From the NCBI GenBank assembly GCA_903861645.1, contig CAIOVE010000032.1:27201-91200 (forward strand): DNA of 64,000 bases, given 5' to 3'. The position numbers and the translations under genes were made by a program. Under the pieces are notes generated by a model, which saw only the letters and a program-made list of their open reading frames with translations, did no database searches and had not been told where the DNA came from. Below, in pieces: positions 26,835 to 38,721 of the stretch. The DNA is from an uncultured Hyphomicrobiales bacterium. GTDB taxonomy: Bacteria; Pseudomonadota; Alphaproteobacteria; Rhizobiales; Beijerinckiaceae. The stretch's first letter is position 1, and each line of letters opens with the position of its first letter.

Positions 26835-28655
26835 ATGTTCGAGAGCCATTTCCAATCCTTCGACGCCGCGCGCGATCCCTCCAGCGGTGGCCCACGCCTC
26901 GCCCTTCTGCGCGCCGAACTCAAGCGCCGCGGCCTTGATGGCTTCATCGTGCCGCGCGCGGACGAACATCAGAACGAGTATGTGCCGCCCAGCGCCGAGC
27001 GGTTGGCCTGGCTGACGGGCTTTGGCGGTTCGGCGGGCACGGCCATCGTGCTGGCGGCCAAGGCGGCGATTTTCGTCGATGGCCGCTACACGCTTGCGGT
27101 GCGCGACGAGGTCGACGTCAAGCTCTTCGCGCCTCTCAACAGCGGCGAGACGACGCCCGAGGCTTGGCTCGAAGCCAACGCCGGCAAGGGCGCGCGTATC
27201 GCATTTGATCCATGGCTTCACACGCCGGCGCAGGTCGCGCGCTACGAGGCGGCGGCCAAGGCGGCCGGCGCCGCGCTCGTGGCTGTCGAGACCAATCCGC
27301 TCGACGCCGTCTGGGCCGACCGTCCCGCGCCGCCCCATGGCATGGTCGCGCCTCATCCACCGCGACTGGCGGGCGAGGCCGCGGCCCGCAAGATCGCGCG
27401 CGTCCGCAAGGCTCTGGCGCGCGTCGACGGGCTCGTCGTCAGCGATCCCCACGCCATCGCGTGGCTGTTCAATCTGCGCGGCTCGGACGTGGCGCATACG
27501 CCCATCGCGCTCTGCTTCGCGTTCGTTCCCGCCAGCGGCGCGGCGACGCTCTATATCGACGCGGGCAAGCTGACGAAATCCATGGCGGCGGCGCTGGCGA
27601 GGATCGCCAATATCGCCCCGCCTTCGGCGCTGATCGGCGATCTCGAACGGCTGGGCGCGGCGGGCAAGCGCCTTCGCTTCGATCAGGCGACGGCGCCCTC
27701 GCGGCTGACCCGGGCGCTGGAGGCCGCGGGCGGCGTCGCGGACATGGGCGCCGATCCCATTGGCCTGATGAAGGCGCGCAAGAACGCGACGGAACTCGAT
27801 GGCGCGCGCGCCGCCCACTTGCGCGACGGCGTCGCCATGGCGCGTTTTCTGGCGTGGTTCGCAAGCGCGTCGCGCGCGGGGATCACGGAGATCGACGCGG
27901 CGCGGGCGCTGGAATCATTCCGGCGCGACACCGGCGCGCTCAGGGATATTTCCTTTCCGACCATCGCGGGCGCGGGCCCCAACGGCGCCATCGTGCATTA
28001 CCGCGTCGACGAGCGCTCCAACCGCGAGATCGGGCCGGGACTGTTCCTGCTCGATTCCGGCGCGCAATATGTCGATGGCACGACCGACATCACGCGCACG
28101 CTCGCGGTGGGCAAGCCCACGGCGGAGATGCGCGACCGGTTCACGCGCGTGCTCAAGGGGCATATCGGCATCGCCACGGCGGTGTTTCCCGTGGGCGTGA
28201 ACGGCGGGCAGATCGACGCCTTCGCGCGCCGCGCCCTGTGGGAAGCGGGGCTCGATTACGACCACGGCACCGGCCATGGCGTCGGCGCCTATCTGTCGGT
28301 GCACGAGGGGCCGCAGCGGATTTCGAAGGTCGGTTCGGTTCCGCTGGAGCCGGGCATGATCCTCTCCAACGAGCCCGGCTATTACAAGGCGGGCCACTGG
28401 GGCATCCGCATCGAGAATCTGATCGTGGTGGAGCCGCGCGCCATCAAGGGCGCGGAGCGCGCGATGCTGGGCTTCGAGACGATCACGCTCGCGCCAATAG
28501 ACCTCGCGCTTGTCGATGTCAGGCTGTTGTCGCGCGCGGAGATCGCGTGGCTGAAAGCCTATCACGCGCGGGTGCGCAAGGCGCTGTCGCCGCATCTCGA
28601 CCCGGCGACGCGCAAATGGCTCGCCGCCGCGACGCGCCCGCTCGCCAAGGGCTGA
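26835..28655 (+). CDS. pepP: Aminopeptidase P family protein (Xaa-Pro aminopeptidase)
   Basis: 606 aa; LFLLDSGAQYVDGTTDITRTLAVG, DYDHGTGHGVGAYLSVHEGPQRIS, MILSNEPGYYKAGHWGIRIENL. Confidence 0.92.
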   Translation: MFESHFQSFDAARDPSSGGPRLALLRAELKRRGLDGFIVPRADEHQNEYVPPSAERLAWLTGFGGSAGTAIVLAAKAAIFVDGRYTLAVRDEVDVKLFAPLNSGETTPEAWLEANAGKGARIAFDPWLHTPAQVARYEAAAKAAGAALVAVETNPLDAVWADRPAPPHGMVAPHPPRLAGEAAARKIARVRKALARVDGLVVSDPHAIAWLFNLRGSDVAHTPIALCFAFVPASGAATLYIDAGKLTKSMAAALARIANIAPPSALIGDLERLGAAGKRLRFDQATAPSRLTRALEAAGGVADMGADPIGLMKARKNATELDGARAAHLRDGVAMARFLAWFASASRAGITEIDAARALESFRRDTGALRDISFPTIAGAGPNGAIVHYRVDERSNREIGPGLFLLDSGAQYVDGTTDITRTLAVGKPTAEMRDRFTRVLKGHIGIATAVFPVGVNGGQIDAFARRALWEAGLDYDHGTGHGVGAYLSVHEGPQRISKVGSVPLEPGMILSNEPGYYKAGHWGIRIENLIVVEPRAIKGAERAMLGFETITLAPIDLALVDVRLLSRAEIAWLKAYHARVRKALSPHLDPATRKWLAAATRPLAKG

Positions 28656-29345
28656 TCAGCGCCCGAAAATGCCCTTGAGGAATTGCGCGGTGGCGTTGCG
28701 CTTCTTCTTGCGCTCAACCTCGTGCTGGTCGCGGATCCACGCGGTCTGCACCACCTTGCGCTCGCCGGCGAAGGGCGGGTGGCCATGCCATGACGTTTCC
28801 GAGCGCAGGAAGGCGAACATGGTGCCCATGGTCGGGGGAACCTCGACCTTGTAGGGCTCGAAGTTCTTGGGCCCGTAGAGCACGCGCAGGCGGCCCGCGC
28901 CGTTATCGCCCCATTCGTCGTTCAGATAGAACAGCACGGTCATGATCTTGGACTTGCCGTCGACATGGGGCGGGCCGTCGCGCAACTGGCTCAGTTTGCG
29001 GATCGTGGTCAGCCGCGGATAGGGGTGCAGATCGAGCCCCATCTTTCGCGACATGACCTCGGAAAACTCCGGGCTTTCGATTTCATCGACGAGCTGCTTG
29101 AAGCGCCCCTTGAGCGAAACCTCGTCGACGGTGAGGAAGCCGGGCTTGGTGATGTGCGGGAACTCGGCGCGCAGGGCGGGCACCGCCGCGTGGCTCAGCG
29201 TGTCGGACGCCAGCATGTAGGTGTAGGGCTCGCGCGACACCTCGGCGGCGCGGACCGCGTCGAGATTGATCACCGGGTCGGCCCAGATGTCGGGCAGGGA
29301 ATGGCGGGCCGCCGACGCGTCGGCTCCCGTGCTGGCCAGGCTCAT
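28656..29345 (-). CDS. 2OG-Fe(II) oxygenase family protein
   Basis: LRDGPPHVDGKSKIMTVLFYLNDEWGDNGAGRLRVL...MFAFLRSETSWHGHPPFAGERKVVQTAWI; HxD...H arrangement; start placed at MSLASTGADAS. Confidence 0.8.
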   Translation of the reverse strand: MSLASTGADASAARHSLPDIWADPVINLDAVRAAEVSREPYTYMLASDTLSHAAVPALRAEFPHITKPGFLTVDEVSLKGRFKQLVDEIESPEFSEVMSRKMGLDLHPYPRLTTIRKLSQLRDGPPHVDGKSKIMTVLFYLNDEWGDNGAGRLRVLYGPKNFEPYKVEVPPTMGTMFAFLRSETSWHGHPPFAGERKVVQTAWIRDQHEVERKKKRNATAQFLKGIFGR

Positions 29346-29439
29346 GGCGCGCTCCTGTGGATGGGATTCCGGTTCCCTTATGGCTAATCGGCGAAGACGG
29401 CGCAATCAGGGCGTGGCGGCCATGAGGTCGCGGGAGTGG

Positions 29440-31572
<2,133 letters not shown>

Positions 31573-31580
31573 TCACGCGT

Positions 31581-33254
31581 TCAGCCGACGCCGCCCGCCA
31601 GCAGCTTGCCAGCGGCGGCGCGCGCCTCGTCGGTGATCGTCGCGCCGGAGAGCATGCGGGCGATTTCCTCCTTGCGCGCGTCGGGCGGCAGGGGATCGAC
31701 GCGCGTGGCGACGCGCTTGCCCTTGTCGGCGAGATCCTTGGCGATGCGGAAATGGCCGGCGGCGCGCGCGGCGACCTGTGGCGCGTGGGTGACGGCGAGC
31801 ACCTGCGCGCGCCCCGAAAGCCGTTCGAGGCGGCGGCCGATGGCGTCGGCCACCGCGCCGCCGACGCCGGTGTCGATTTCGTCGAAGACGAGGGTGGGGG
31901 CGGTGCCGCGATCGGCGAGCGCCACCTTCAGCGCCAGCATGAAGCGGGCGAGTTCGCCGCCCGAGGCGACCTTCATCAGCGGTCCCGGTCGCGCGCCCGG
32001 ATTGGTCTGGACGAAGAATTCGACGCGGTCGATCCCGTCGGGTCCGGGATTGGCCGGGTCGCTGTCGATCTGGGTCGTGAAGGTCGCGCGCTCCAGCTTG
32101 AGGGGCGGCAGTTCCGCGTTGACGGTCTTGTCGAGCGTCGTGGCGGCCTTGCGGCGGGCGGCGGACAGAGCGGCGGCGGCCTTGTCCAGCTTCTGCCGGG
32201 CGGCGGCCAGCGCCTTGTCGAGGGCCTTCAGGCGCGCCTCGCCGGCGTCGAGCGCGGCGAGGTCGGCGGCGAACTTGTCGGCGAGGGCGGGCAGGTCGTC
32301 CACGCCCGTTGAATATTTGCGCGCCGCGCCGCGCAGGGCGAACAGGCGCTCCTCGACGCGCTCGAGTTCGCGCGGGTCGAACCTGGCGTCCCGAAGGGCG
32401 CTTTCGACGCTTTGCGCGGCGAGTTCCAGCGCCTCGATGGCGGCGTCGAGCGCCTTGACGGGCGGCTCGATGAGGGCGGGCGCCTGCGCCGCGCGGCGTT
32501 CAAGCCGTCGCATGAGGCTCGACAGGCCGGCGATGGGCGAATGATCGCCCGAAAGGGAATCATGCGCCTCGCGCAACTCCCCCGTGACCTTCTCGGCCTG
32601 CATCATCGCCGTGCGGGCGGTGGCGAGGGCTTCCTCCTCGCCGGGGCGGGGGGAGAGTTTCGAGAGTTCCGCGTGGGCGTGGCGCAAATAGTCCGCGTCT
32701 GCGCGGGCGCGGGCGACGCGCGCCTGCTCCGCGGCCAGTTCCGTCTCCGTCGCGCGCCAGGCGGCGTGCGCCTCGCGGGTGTCGGCCAGCGGGCCGCCGA
32801 GGCCGCCGAAGGAATCGACCAGCGCCCGGTGCATGGCGCCATCGACAAGCGCGCGGTCGTCGTGCTGGCCGTGGATTTCGACCAGCGTCGCGCCGATGTC
32901 GCGCAGGGTCTGCACGCTGACGGGTTGATCGTTGACGAAGGCTCGTGTGCGGCCATCGGCCATCTGCACCCGGCGCAGAATGAGGTCGCCGTCGATGGCG
33001 ATGTCGTTGCGCGCGGCGATGGCCAGCGAGGCGTGGCCGCCGGGCGGATCGAAGGCGGCGGTCACCTGGCCGCTCGCCTGACCGGCGCGGACGAGGGAGC
33101 CATCGCCGCGCGATCCCAGCGCCAGCGCGAAAGCGTCGAGAAGTATGGATTTGCCGGCGCCGGTCTCGCCCGTCAGCACGGTGAGCCCGCCGTCGAGACG
33201 CAGATCCAGCCGATCAATCAGAACGATGTCACGGATCGAAAGCTGCGCAAGCAT
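31581..33254 (-). CDS. recN: DNA repair protein RecN
   Basis: MLAQLSIRDIVLIDRLDLRLDGGLTVLTGETGAGKSILLDAFALALG...VASGGELARFMLALK...LVFDEIDTGVGG. Confidence 0.97.
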   Translation of the reverse strand: MLAQLSIRDIVLIDRLDLRLDGGLTVLTGETGAGKSILLDAFALALGSRGDGSLVRAGQASGQVTAAFDPPGGHASLAIAARNDIAIDGDLILRRVQMADGRTRAFVNDQPVSVQTLRDIGATLVEIHGQHDDRALVDGAMHRALVDSFGGLGGPLADTREAHAAWRATETELAAEQARVARARADADYLRHAHAELSKLSPRPGEEEALATARTAMMQAEKVTGELREAHDSLSGDHSPIAGLSSLMRRLERRAAQAPALIEPPVKALDAAIEALELAAQSVESALRDARFDPRELERVEERLFALRGAARKYSTGVDDLPALADKFAADLAALDAGEARLKALDKALAAARQKLDKAAAALSAARRKAATTLDKTVNAELPPLKLERATFTTQIDSDPANPGPDGIDRVEFFVQTNPGARPGPLMKVASGGELARFMLALKVALADRGTAPTLVFDEIDTGVGGAVADAIGRRLERLSGRAQVLAVTHAPQVAARAAGHFRIAKDLADKGKRVATRVDPLPPDARKEEIARMLSGATITDEARAAAGKLLAGGVG

Positions 33255-33267
33255 GACCGCCCGGGGG

Positions 33268-34155
33268 TTAGCCCAAGCCAATCCGCTTGAAGGCCTTGGA
33301 AATCCATGACGCGCTGTTTTCGTTGGGCGAATAGCCGCCCTTCTGCAACAGGTTGTAGGCGTCCTGATACCACGGGCTGTCGGGGTAGTTATGGCCGAGA
33401 ACGGCGGCGGCCGTCTGCGCCTCGTTGACGATGCCGAGCGCGAGATAGGCCTCGGTGAGGCGGTACAGCGCCTCCTCGATGTGGCGCGTCGTCTGGTACT
33501 TGGCGATCACCTCGCGGAAGCGGTTCACCGCGCCCGTGTAATTATTGCGGCCGAGGTAATAGCGGCCGACGGACATTTCCTTGCCGCCGAGCTGGTCGCG
33601 CAGAACGGTGATCTTGTACTTGGCGTCGTCGACGTATTCGGACTTGGGATAGCGCTCGACGAGCTGCTGGAACATCTGGAGGCCCTTTTCGGACCGTTCC
33701 TGATCGCGGGTGATGTCCGGCACCTGATTGTAATAGGACATGGCCGCCAGATACATGGCGTAGGGCGCGTCGGGCGACGACGGGTAAAGGCTCACGTAGC
33801 GGTTCGCGGAGGAAATGGCGTCGTCGTACTTGCCGCCCTGATAATAGGCGTAGGTCGCCATCAACTGGCCTTTGCGGGCCTGTTGGGAGAACGGGTACTG
33901 CTTGTCGAGATCGTTGAACCGCTTCGCGGCGCCCTCGGAGTCCTTCTTCGACAGGCGCGCGAGGCCCTGATCGTAGATCTGGTCGGGCTGTTCATCGGGC
34001 AGCAGCTTGGTTTCGTATTTCTCGCCCTTGCTGAAGGGGTTCAGCGAGTCCAGCGTCGAACAGGCCGCGATCGGCGACAGCAGGGCGATGACCGCCGCGA
34101 GACGCGCGCCCCCGGCAAGCCGACGTGACCGGATCAGGTTGTGCATAACGGACAT
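33268..34155 (-). CDS. bamD: Outer membrane protein assembly factor BamD
   Basis: Lipobox PIAAC|STLDSLNPF; YDQGLARLSKKDSEGAAKRFNDLDKQYPFSQQARKGQLMATYAYYQGGKYDDAISSANRYVSLYPSS. Confidence 0.93.
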   Translation of the reverse strand: MSVMHNLIRSRRLAGGARLAAVIALLSPIAACSTLDSLNPFSKGEKYETKLLPDEQPDQIYDQGLARLSKKDSEGAAKRFNDLDKQYPFSQQARKGQLMATYAYYQGGKYDDAISSANRYVSLYPSSPDAPYAMYLAAMSYYNQVPDITRDQERSEKGLQMFQQLVERYPKSEYVDDAKYKITVLRDQLGGKEMSVGRYYLGRNNYTGAVNRFREVIAKYQTTRHIEEALYRLTEAYLALGIVNEAQTAAAVLGHNYPDSPWYQDAYNLLQKGGYSPNENSASWISKAFKRIGLG

Positions 34156-34328
34156 GTCGTCGAACTCGCTGCAATGAAACACGGACCCTCTCCCGGTGGA
34201 GAGCGCCGCCGCGCATGACTACGCGATTGTTTAACCTAAACAGGAGTGAAAAGCCACAGCCCGGGTAAGTCAGCCAGAGACAGGGTGAATGTGGCCAATC
34301 CGCGACATCGGGTGGATTTGACGTCCGC

Positions 34329-35279
34329 TCAGTTCGCCTCGGAGTACATAGCGGGCCGCAGGCCGAATCCGGCTTCGGCGCGGGCCGCCTCGCGGCGTGG
34401 CTGGGCGTCGATCACGGCGAAGGCCGAGCGATCGGCGAACAGGGCCTCGAGAACGGAAACGTTCATCTTGTGCCCGCCGCGGAAGGACTTGTAGCGCGCG
34501 ATCAGGGGCAGGCCGGCGAGGGCGAGATCGCCGACGGCGTCGAGCATCTTGTGGCGGACGAATTCGTCGGGATAACGCAGGCCCTCGGGATTCAGCACGC
34601 GCTCGCCATCGAGCGCCACGGTGTTTTCCAGCGAGGCGCCAAGCGCGAAGCCCGCTTTTGTCAGGCGCTCCACGTCGCGCAGGAAGCCGAACGTGCGGGC
34701 GCGCGACAATTCGCGGCGGAACACGTCCGGCGTCAGATCGACGCGCTTTTGCTGGCGGCCGATGACGCCGGCGGCGAAATCGATCTCGACGTCGAGGCTG
34801 AGGCCGCTCGTCGCGGGGCGCAGCTCGGAGAAAGCGCCGCCATGCTCGACGCGCACGGGCTTGAGAACCTTTATGTAACGGCGGGCCGCGGCCTGACGCA
34901 CAAGGCCGACCTGATCGATGGCCTCGACGAAAGCCGCCGACGAACCGTCCATGATCGGGGTTTCCGGCCCGTCGATTTCCACGGTGGCGTTATCGACGCC
35001 CAGACCCGAAAAAGCCGCCAGCAGATGCTCGATGGTCGCCACGGTGGCGTCATCTTTTCGCCCGATGACGGTGCACAACTCGGTCATGGAGACCTTGTCC
35101 CAACGCGCTTCGATGATGCGCTCGCCTCCGCCGGCGAGGCCAGTGCGGAGGAAGACAATGCCGGTGTTGATGGGAGCGGGCTGAATGACAATCGATACGG
35201 GAGCGTTTGAATGAACCCCGGCGCCGGCCAGCGTCACGCGCTCGCGCAGGGTTGTCTGTTTGGCGACGGTCATTCTCAT
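34329..35279 (-). CDS. lpxC: UDP-3-O-acyl-N-acetylglucosamine deacetylase
   Basis: 316 aa; KQTTLRERVTLAGAGVHSNAPVSIVIQPAPINTGIVFLRT, TIEHLLAAFSGLGVDNATVEIDGPETPIMDGSSAAFV, DEFVRHKMLDAVGDLALAG, FRGGHKMN. Confidence 0.97.
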   Translation of the reverse strand: MRMTVAKQTTLRERVTLAGAGVHSNAPVSIVIQPAPINTGIVFLRTGLAGGGERIIEARWDKVSMTELCTVIGRKDDATVATIEHLLAAFSGLGVDNATVEIDGPETPIMDGSSAAFVEAIDQVGLVRQAAARRYIKVLKPVRVEHGGAFSELRPATSGLSLDVEIDFAAGVIGRQQKRVDLTPDVFRRELSRARTFGFLRDVERLTKAGFALGASLENTVALDGERVLNPEGLRYPDEFVRHKMLDAVGDLALAGLPLIARYKSFRGGHKMNVSVLEALFADRSAFAVIDAQPRREAARAEAGFGLRPAMYSEAN

Positions 35280-35591
35280 CCCAATCCGATATGTTGGCCG
35301 GCCTGAACGCTACACGGCGACCGCGCGACCAAGTTTCAGTTTCGGGGCGAAACCCATCCGAAACCGCTTTGGCCAGAACCGGGCGCATCAGGCCCGGTCA
35401 AGCCACGCCGTGCTACATGCTTCCCCCGGAAAGCCCTGGCGCGCGGCGGCGTCGAAGGGCGAAACCCGTCGACAGGGTTAAAATACGGCTTTGGCGGGGC
35501 ATAGCCAAATCACGGTTTCTTACGTTCTGTAACACGATTCCGCGATGCAGCATGTGATGTATAAATATATGAAATATTTATTAAAAAATAA

Positions 35592-35619
35592 AAGGGCGCC
35601 CGGTTGTCCGGACGCCCCT
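35592..35619 (-). terminator. Intrinsic terminator downstream of ftsZ
   Basis: Minus strand reads GGGGCGTCCGG-ACAA-CCGGGCGCCC followed by TTTTATTTTTT: a GC-rich stem (one G-U) with 4-nt loop and T-rich tail, about 20 nt after the ftsZ stop. Confidence 0.85.
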
Positions 35620-35639
35620 TTGTCGCGGTGCGGCAGGCT

Positions 35640-37310
35640 TCAGCTGGACTGGCGGCGCAGGAAGGCCGGAATCTCCAGATGATCGTCCTCGGCGGCGCGC
35701 GGGGCGGGCGCCACGCGGCCATGCTGGTCGAGGTGCGCTTGCGGCGCGGCCGGGCGCTTGCCGTATTCGTCGTGCACGGGCTTGGGCTGATAGGCCGGAC
35801 GCGGCGCGGGCTGCGGCTGACGCGGCTGCGGCGCGGCGGCGCGAGGCGCGGTCTGCTGTTCGGCTTCTTCCTGACGGCTCATGCCGAAGGCCGCGAGGCG
35901 CTCGAACAGGGTCTGGCGGCGGGCGGCGGGCGCCGTCTGCTCGGGCTGACGGTCGCCCTCGCGCCAGGCGCGAAGCTGTTCCTGACCCGGACGAGGAAGA
36001 TCCTCGATCGAGGGCATGCGCACCGGACGAACCGGCGCTTCCGGCGCGGGCGGGATGAAGGGTCCGCGCTCCTGAACGGGCTCGTAGTGAACCGGCGCGG
36101 GCGCCGCCTGCATCTCCTGATAGACCGGGCGCGGGCGCACCGGCTCGAGGCGGACGTCGTGATGCATCTGCGGCGCGGGCTGGGGCGCCGGCGCGACAGG
36201 GGCCAGCGGCAGCGACTGTTGGTAGGGGGCGGGCGCCTCCTCGACGACCTGCGCGCGGGGCGCGGGCGCCGTCTGAGCGCGGAGCTTCTGCGCGACGCTC
36301 GCGATGCGGGCCTCGGCGTTGCGGTCGCGCTCATGTTCCTCGAAAGGGCGGTCGATACCCGTGGCGACGACGGACACGCGGATCACGCCGACCAGCGACT
36401 CGTCGAAGGTCGCGCCGAGGATGATGTTGGCGTCCTCGTCGACTTCCTGACGGATGCGGCTGGCCGCCTCGTCCACTTCGTACAGCGTCATGTCGGCGCC
36501 GCCGGTGATCGAGATCAGCAGGCCGCGGGCGCCCTTCATGGAGACTTCGTCGAGCAGCGGGTTGGCGATGGCGGCTTCGGCGGCCATCAGCGCGCGCTTG
36601 TCGCCGGTGGCCTCGCCGGTGCCCATCATGGCCTTGCCCATTTCGCGCATGATCGAGCGAACGTCGGCGAAGTCGAGATTGACGAGACCCTGTTTGACCA
36701 TGAGGTCGGTGATCGAGGCGACGCCCGAATACAGCACCTGATCGGCCATCGAGAAGGCGTCGGCGAAGGTGGTGTGCTCGTTGGCGATGCGGAACAGGTT
36801 CTGGTTCGGAATGACGATCAGCGTGTCGACGGCCGCCGTCAGTTCAGCGATTCCAGCCTCGGCGACGCGCATGCGGCGCTGGCCCTCGAAGTGGAACGGC
36901 TTGGTCACGACGCCCACGGTGAGGATGCCCATGTCGCGCGCGCAGGCCGCGATAACCGGCGCGGCGCCGGTGCCCGTGCCGCCGCCCATGCCGGCGGTGA
37001 CGAAGCACATGTGCGCGCCCGCCAGATGATCGCGGATTTCCTCGATGGCTTCCTCGGCGGCGGTGCGGCCGATTTCCGGCTGGGCGCCGGCGCCCAGGCC
37101 CTCGGTGGCGTGCAGGCCCATCTGAATGATGCGCTCGGCCTTGGAGGCGGTGAGCGCCTGCGCGTCGGTGTTGGCGACGATGAAGTCGACGCCCTGCAAG
37201 CCTGATACGATCATGTTGTTGACCGCGTTGCAGCCCGCGCCGCCGACGCCAAACACCATGATCCGGGGCTTCAGTTCCCGCAATTCCGGGGCTTTCAAAC
37301 TAATTGGCAT
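35640..37310 (-). CDS. ftsZ: Cell division protein FtsZ
   Basis: 556 aa; [50 protein letters not shown]; long Pro/Ala/Gln-rich C-terminal linker. Confidence 0.98.
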   Translation of the reverse strand: MPISLKAPELRELKPRIMVFGVGGAGCNAVNNMIVSGLQGVDFIVANTDAQALTASKAERIIQMGLHATEGLGAGAQPEIGRTAAEEAIEEIRDHLAGAHMCFVTAGMGGGTGTGAAPVIAACARDMGILTVGVVTKPFHFEGQRRMRVAEAGIAELTAAVDTLIVIPNQNLFRIANEHTTFADAFSMADQVLYSGVASITDLMVKQGLVNLDFADVRSIMREMGKAMMGTGEATGDKRALMAAEAAIANPLLDEVSMKGARGLLISITGGADMTLYEVDEAASRIRQEVDEDANIILGATFDESLVGVIRVSVVATGIDRPFEEHERDRNAEARIASVAQKLRAQTAPAPRAQVVEEAPAPYQQSLPLAPVAPAPQPAPQMHHDVRLEPVRPRPVYQEMQAAPAPVHYEPVQERGPFIPPAPEAPVRPVRMPSIEDLPRPGQEQLRAWREGDRQPEQTAPAARRQTLFERLAAFGMSRQEEAEQQTAPRAAAPQPRQPQPAPRPAYQPKPVHDEYGKRPAAPQAHLDQHGRVAPAPRAAEDDHLEIPAFLRRQSS

Positions 37311-37329
37311 CGCGGGCCTCTCGATTTAG

Positions 37330-37348
37330 GGACGTCGTTCCGACGTCC
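37330..37348. promoter_or_regulatory. Perfect inverted repeat in the ftsA-ftsZ intergenic region
   Basis: GGACGTCG-TTC-CGACGTCC (8 bp arms, 3 nt spacer) 20 bp upstream of the ftsZ start codon. Confidence 0.5.
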
Positions 37349-37404
37349 GACCAGATGTTTATCGCCGGGAGCGGGCCGCCTGGCCCCGCCCGTCGGCGAC
37401 GGGT

Positions 37405-38721
37405 TCAGAAACTGTCGCGCAGCCAGCGGCCGACGCGGGTGATGTAGCCGTCCGTGCCGGTGGCCCGCAGGCCGCTGGAACGACGCGGTTCGAAGTATTC
37501 GACGCGGGCGAACTGCGGATAGATCAGCAGGCCGACCGAGGCGGCGAAAGCGGGGCTCTTGGCCGATTCCGGCAGGCCCTGAACGCCCAGCGGGCGACCG
37601 ATGCGGGCTTGTGGCGAGATGATGCGCCGCGCGGCGTCGGCGAGGCCGGTGAGCTGGCTGCCGCCGCCCGTCAGCACGAGGCGACGTCCGGCGGCCGGGC
37701 CGAAGCCGTTGGCCTTCAGGCGATCGCGCGCCAGCTCCAGGATTTCCTCGACCCGCGGGCGAATGATGCGCGTGAGCCGCGACTTTGGCACGTGATGGGC
37801 CTGATCGGCGTCCTCGCCCACCTCGGCGATGGCGAGGATTTCGCGTTCGTCGGACGCCGACGACAGGCAGGAGCCGTAGAGCGCCTTGAGGCGTTCGGCG
37901 TCGCTCGGGCGAATGGTCAAGCCGCTGGCGACGTCCATGGTGATGTGATTGCCGCCGACCGCGAAGCCGTCGACATGGGCCAGCGCGCCGTTCTGGAAAA
38001 CGCCGATGGAGGTGGTGCCGCCGCCGAAATCGATGACGGTCGCGCCAAGCTCCATCTCGTCGTCGACCAGCACCGACAGACTGGAGGCGTAGGGCGAGGC
38101 GATCATCGCCTCGATATCGAGATGGCAACGCTCGACGGCGAGCATGAGGTTGCGCGCGGCGGCCTCGTCGCAGGAAACGACGTTCATCGTCGCGCCGAGT
38201 TCCTCGCCGATCATGCCGCGCGGTTCGTCGACGCCGTTCATGCCATCGAGCGAGTAGCCGTTGGGCAGGGCGTGCAACACGGCGCGACCGGGGCGCGCGG
38301 TGCGCGAGGCGGCGGCTTCCAGCACGCGATGCAGGTCGGATTCGGCGACGGGCCGGCCCGAGACATTGACGCCGGCGCTGTAGAGGTTCGAGCCGATGCG
38401 GCCGCCGGTCATGTTGATGATGACGCTTTCGACCTGCACGCCGGCCATGCGCTCGGCGGCGTCGACGGCCAGCCGGATCGCCTTTTCGGCTTCCTCGAGA
38501 TCAACGACCGCGCCGCCCTTGATGCCGCGCGAACGCTGATGGGCGATGCCCAGCACGCGGCAGTGATGGGTGCGGCCGCGCAGGGTGCTGGACGCCTCCA
38601 TCGGCATCAGCCGGGCGATCAGGCAGACGATCTTGGACGTTCCGACGTCCAGCACCGAGAGGATGGCGCTCTTGCGGGCCGACAGGGGACGAAGGCGGGG
38701 CGTCGAGAAATGCGCGTTCAC
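37405..38721 (-). CDS. ftsA: Cell division protein FtsA
   Basis: 438 aa; SVLDVGTSKIVCLIARL, VIDFGGGTTSIGVF, VLTGGGSQLTGL. Confidence 0.97.
   Translation of the reverse strand: MNAHFSTPRLRPLSARKSAILSVLDVGTSKIVCLIARLMPMEASSTLRGRTHHCRVLGIAHQRSRGIKGGAVVDLEEAEKAIRLAVDAAERMAGVQVESVIINMTGGRIGSNLYSAGVNVSGRPVAESDLHRVLEAAASRTARPGRAVLHALPNGYSLDGMNGVDEPRGMIGEELGATMNVVSCDEAAARNLMLAVERCHLDIEAMIASPYASSLSVLVDDEMELGATVIDFGGGTTSIGVFQNGALAHVDGFAVGGNHITMDVASGLTIRPSDAERLKALYGSCLSSASDEREILAIAEVGEDADQAHHVPKSRLTRIIRPRVEEILELARDRLKANGFGPAAGRRLVLTGGGSQLTGLADAARRIISPQARIGRPLGVQGLPESAKSPAFAASVGLLIYPQFARVEYFEPRRSSGLRATGTDGYITRVGRWLRDSF

Noticed and set aside
35604-37205. 533-aa plus-strand ORF opposite ftsZ
   Set aside because: Shadow ORF caused by GC-rich third positions of ftsZ; Gly/Arg-rich.
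38635-38650. GGACGT-TCCG-ACGTCC near the ftsA start, similar to the ftsA-ftsZ intergenic palindrome
   Set aside because: It encodes the conserved LDVGTSK nucleotide-binding motif of FtsA, so the sequence is explained by coding constraint.
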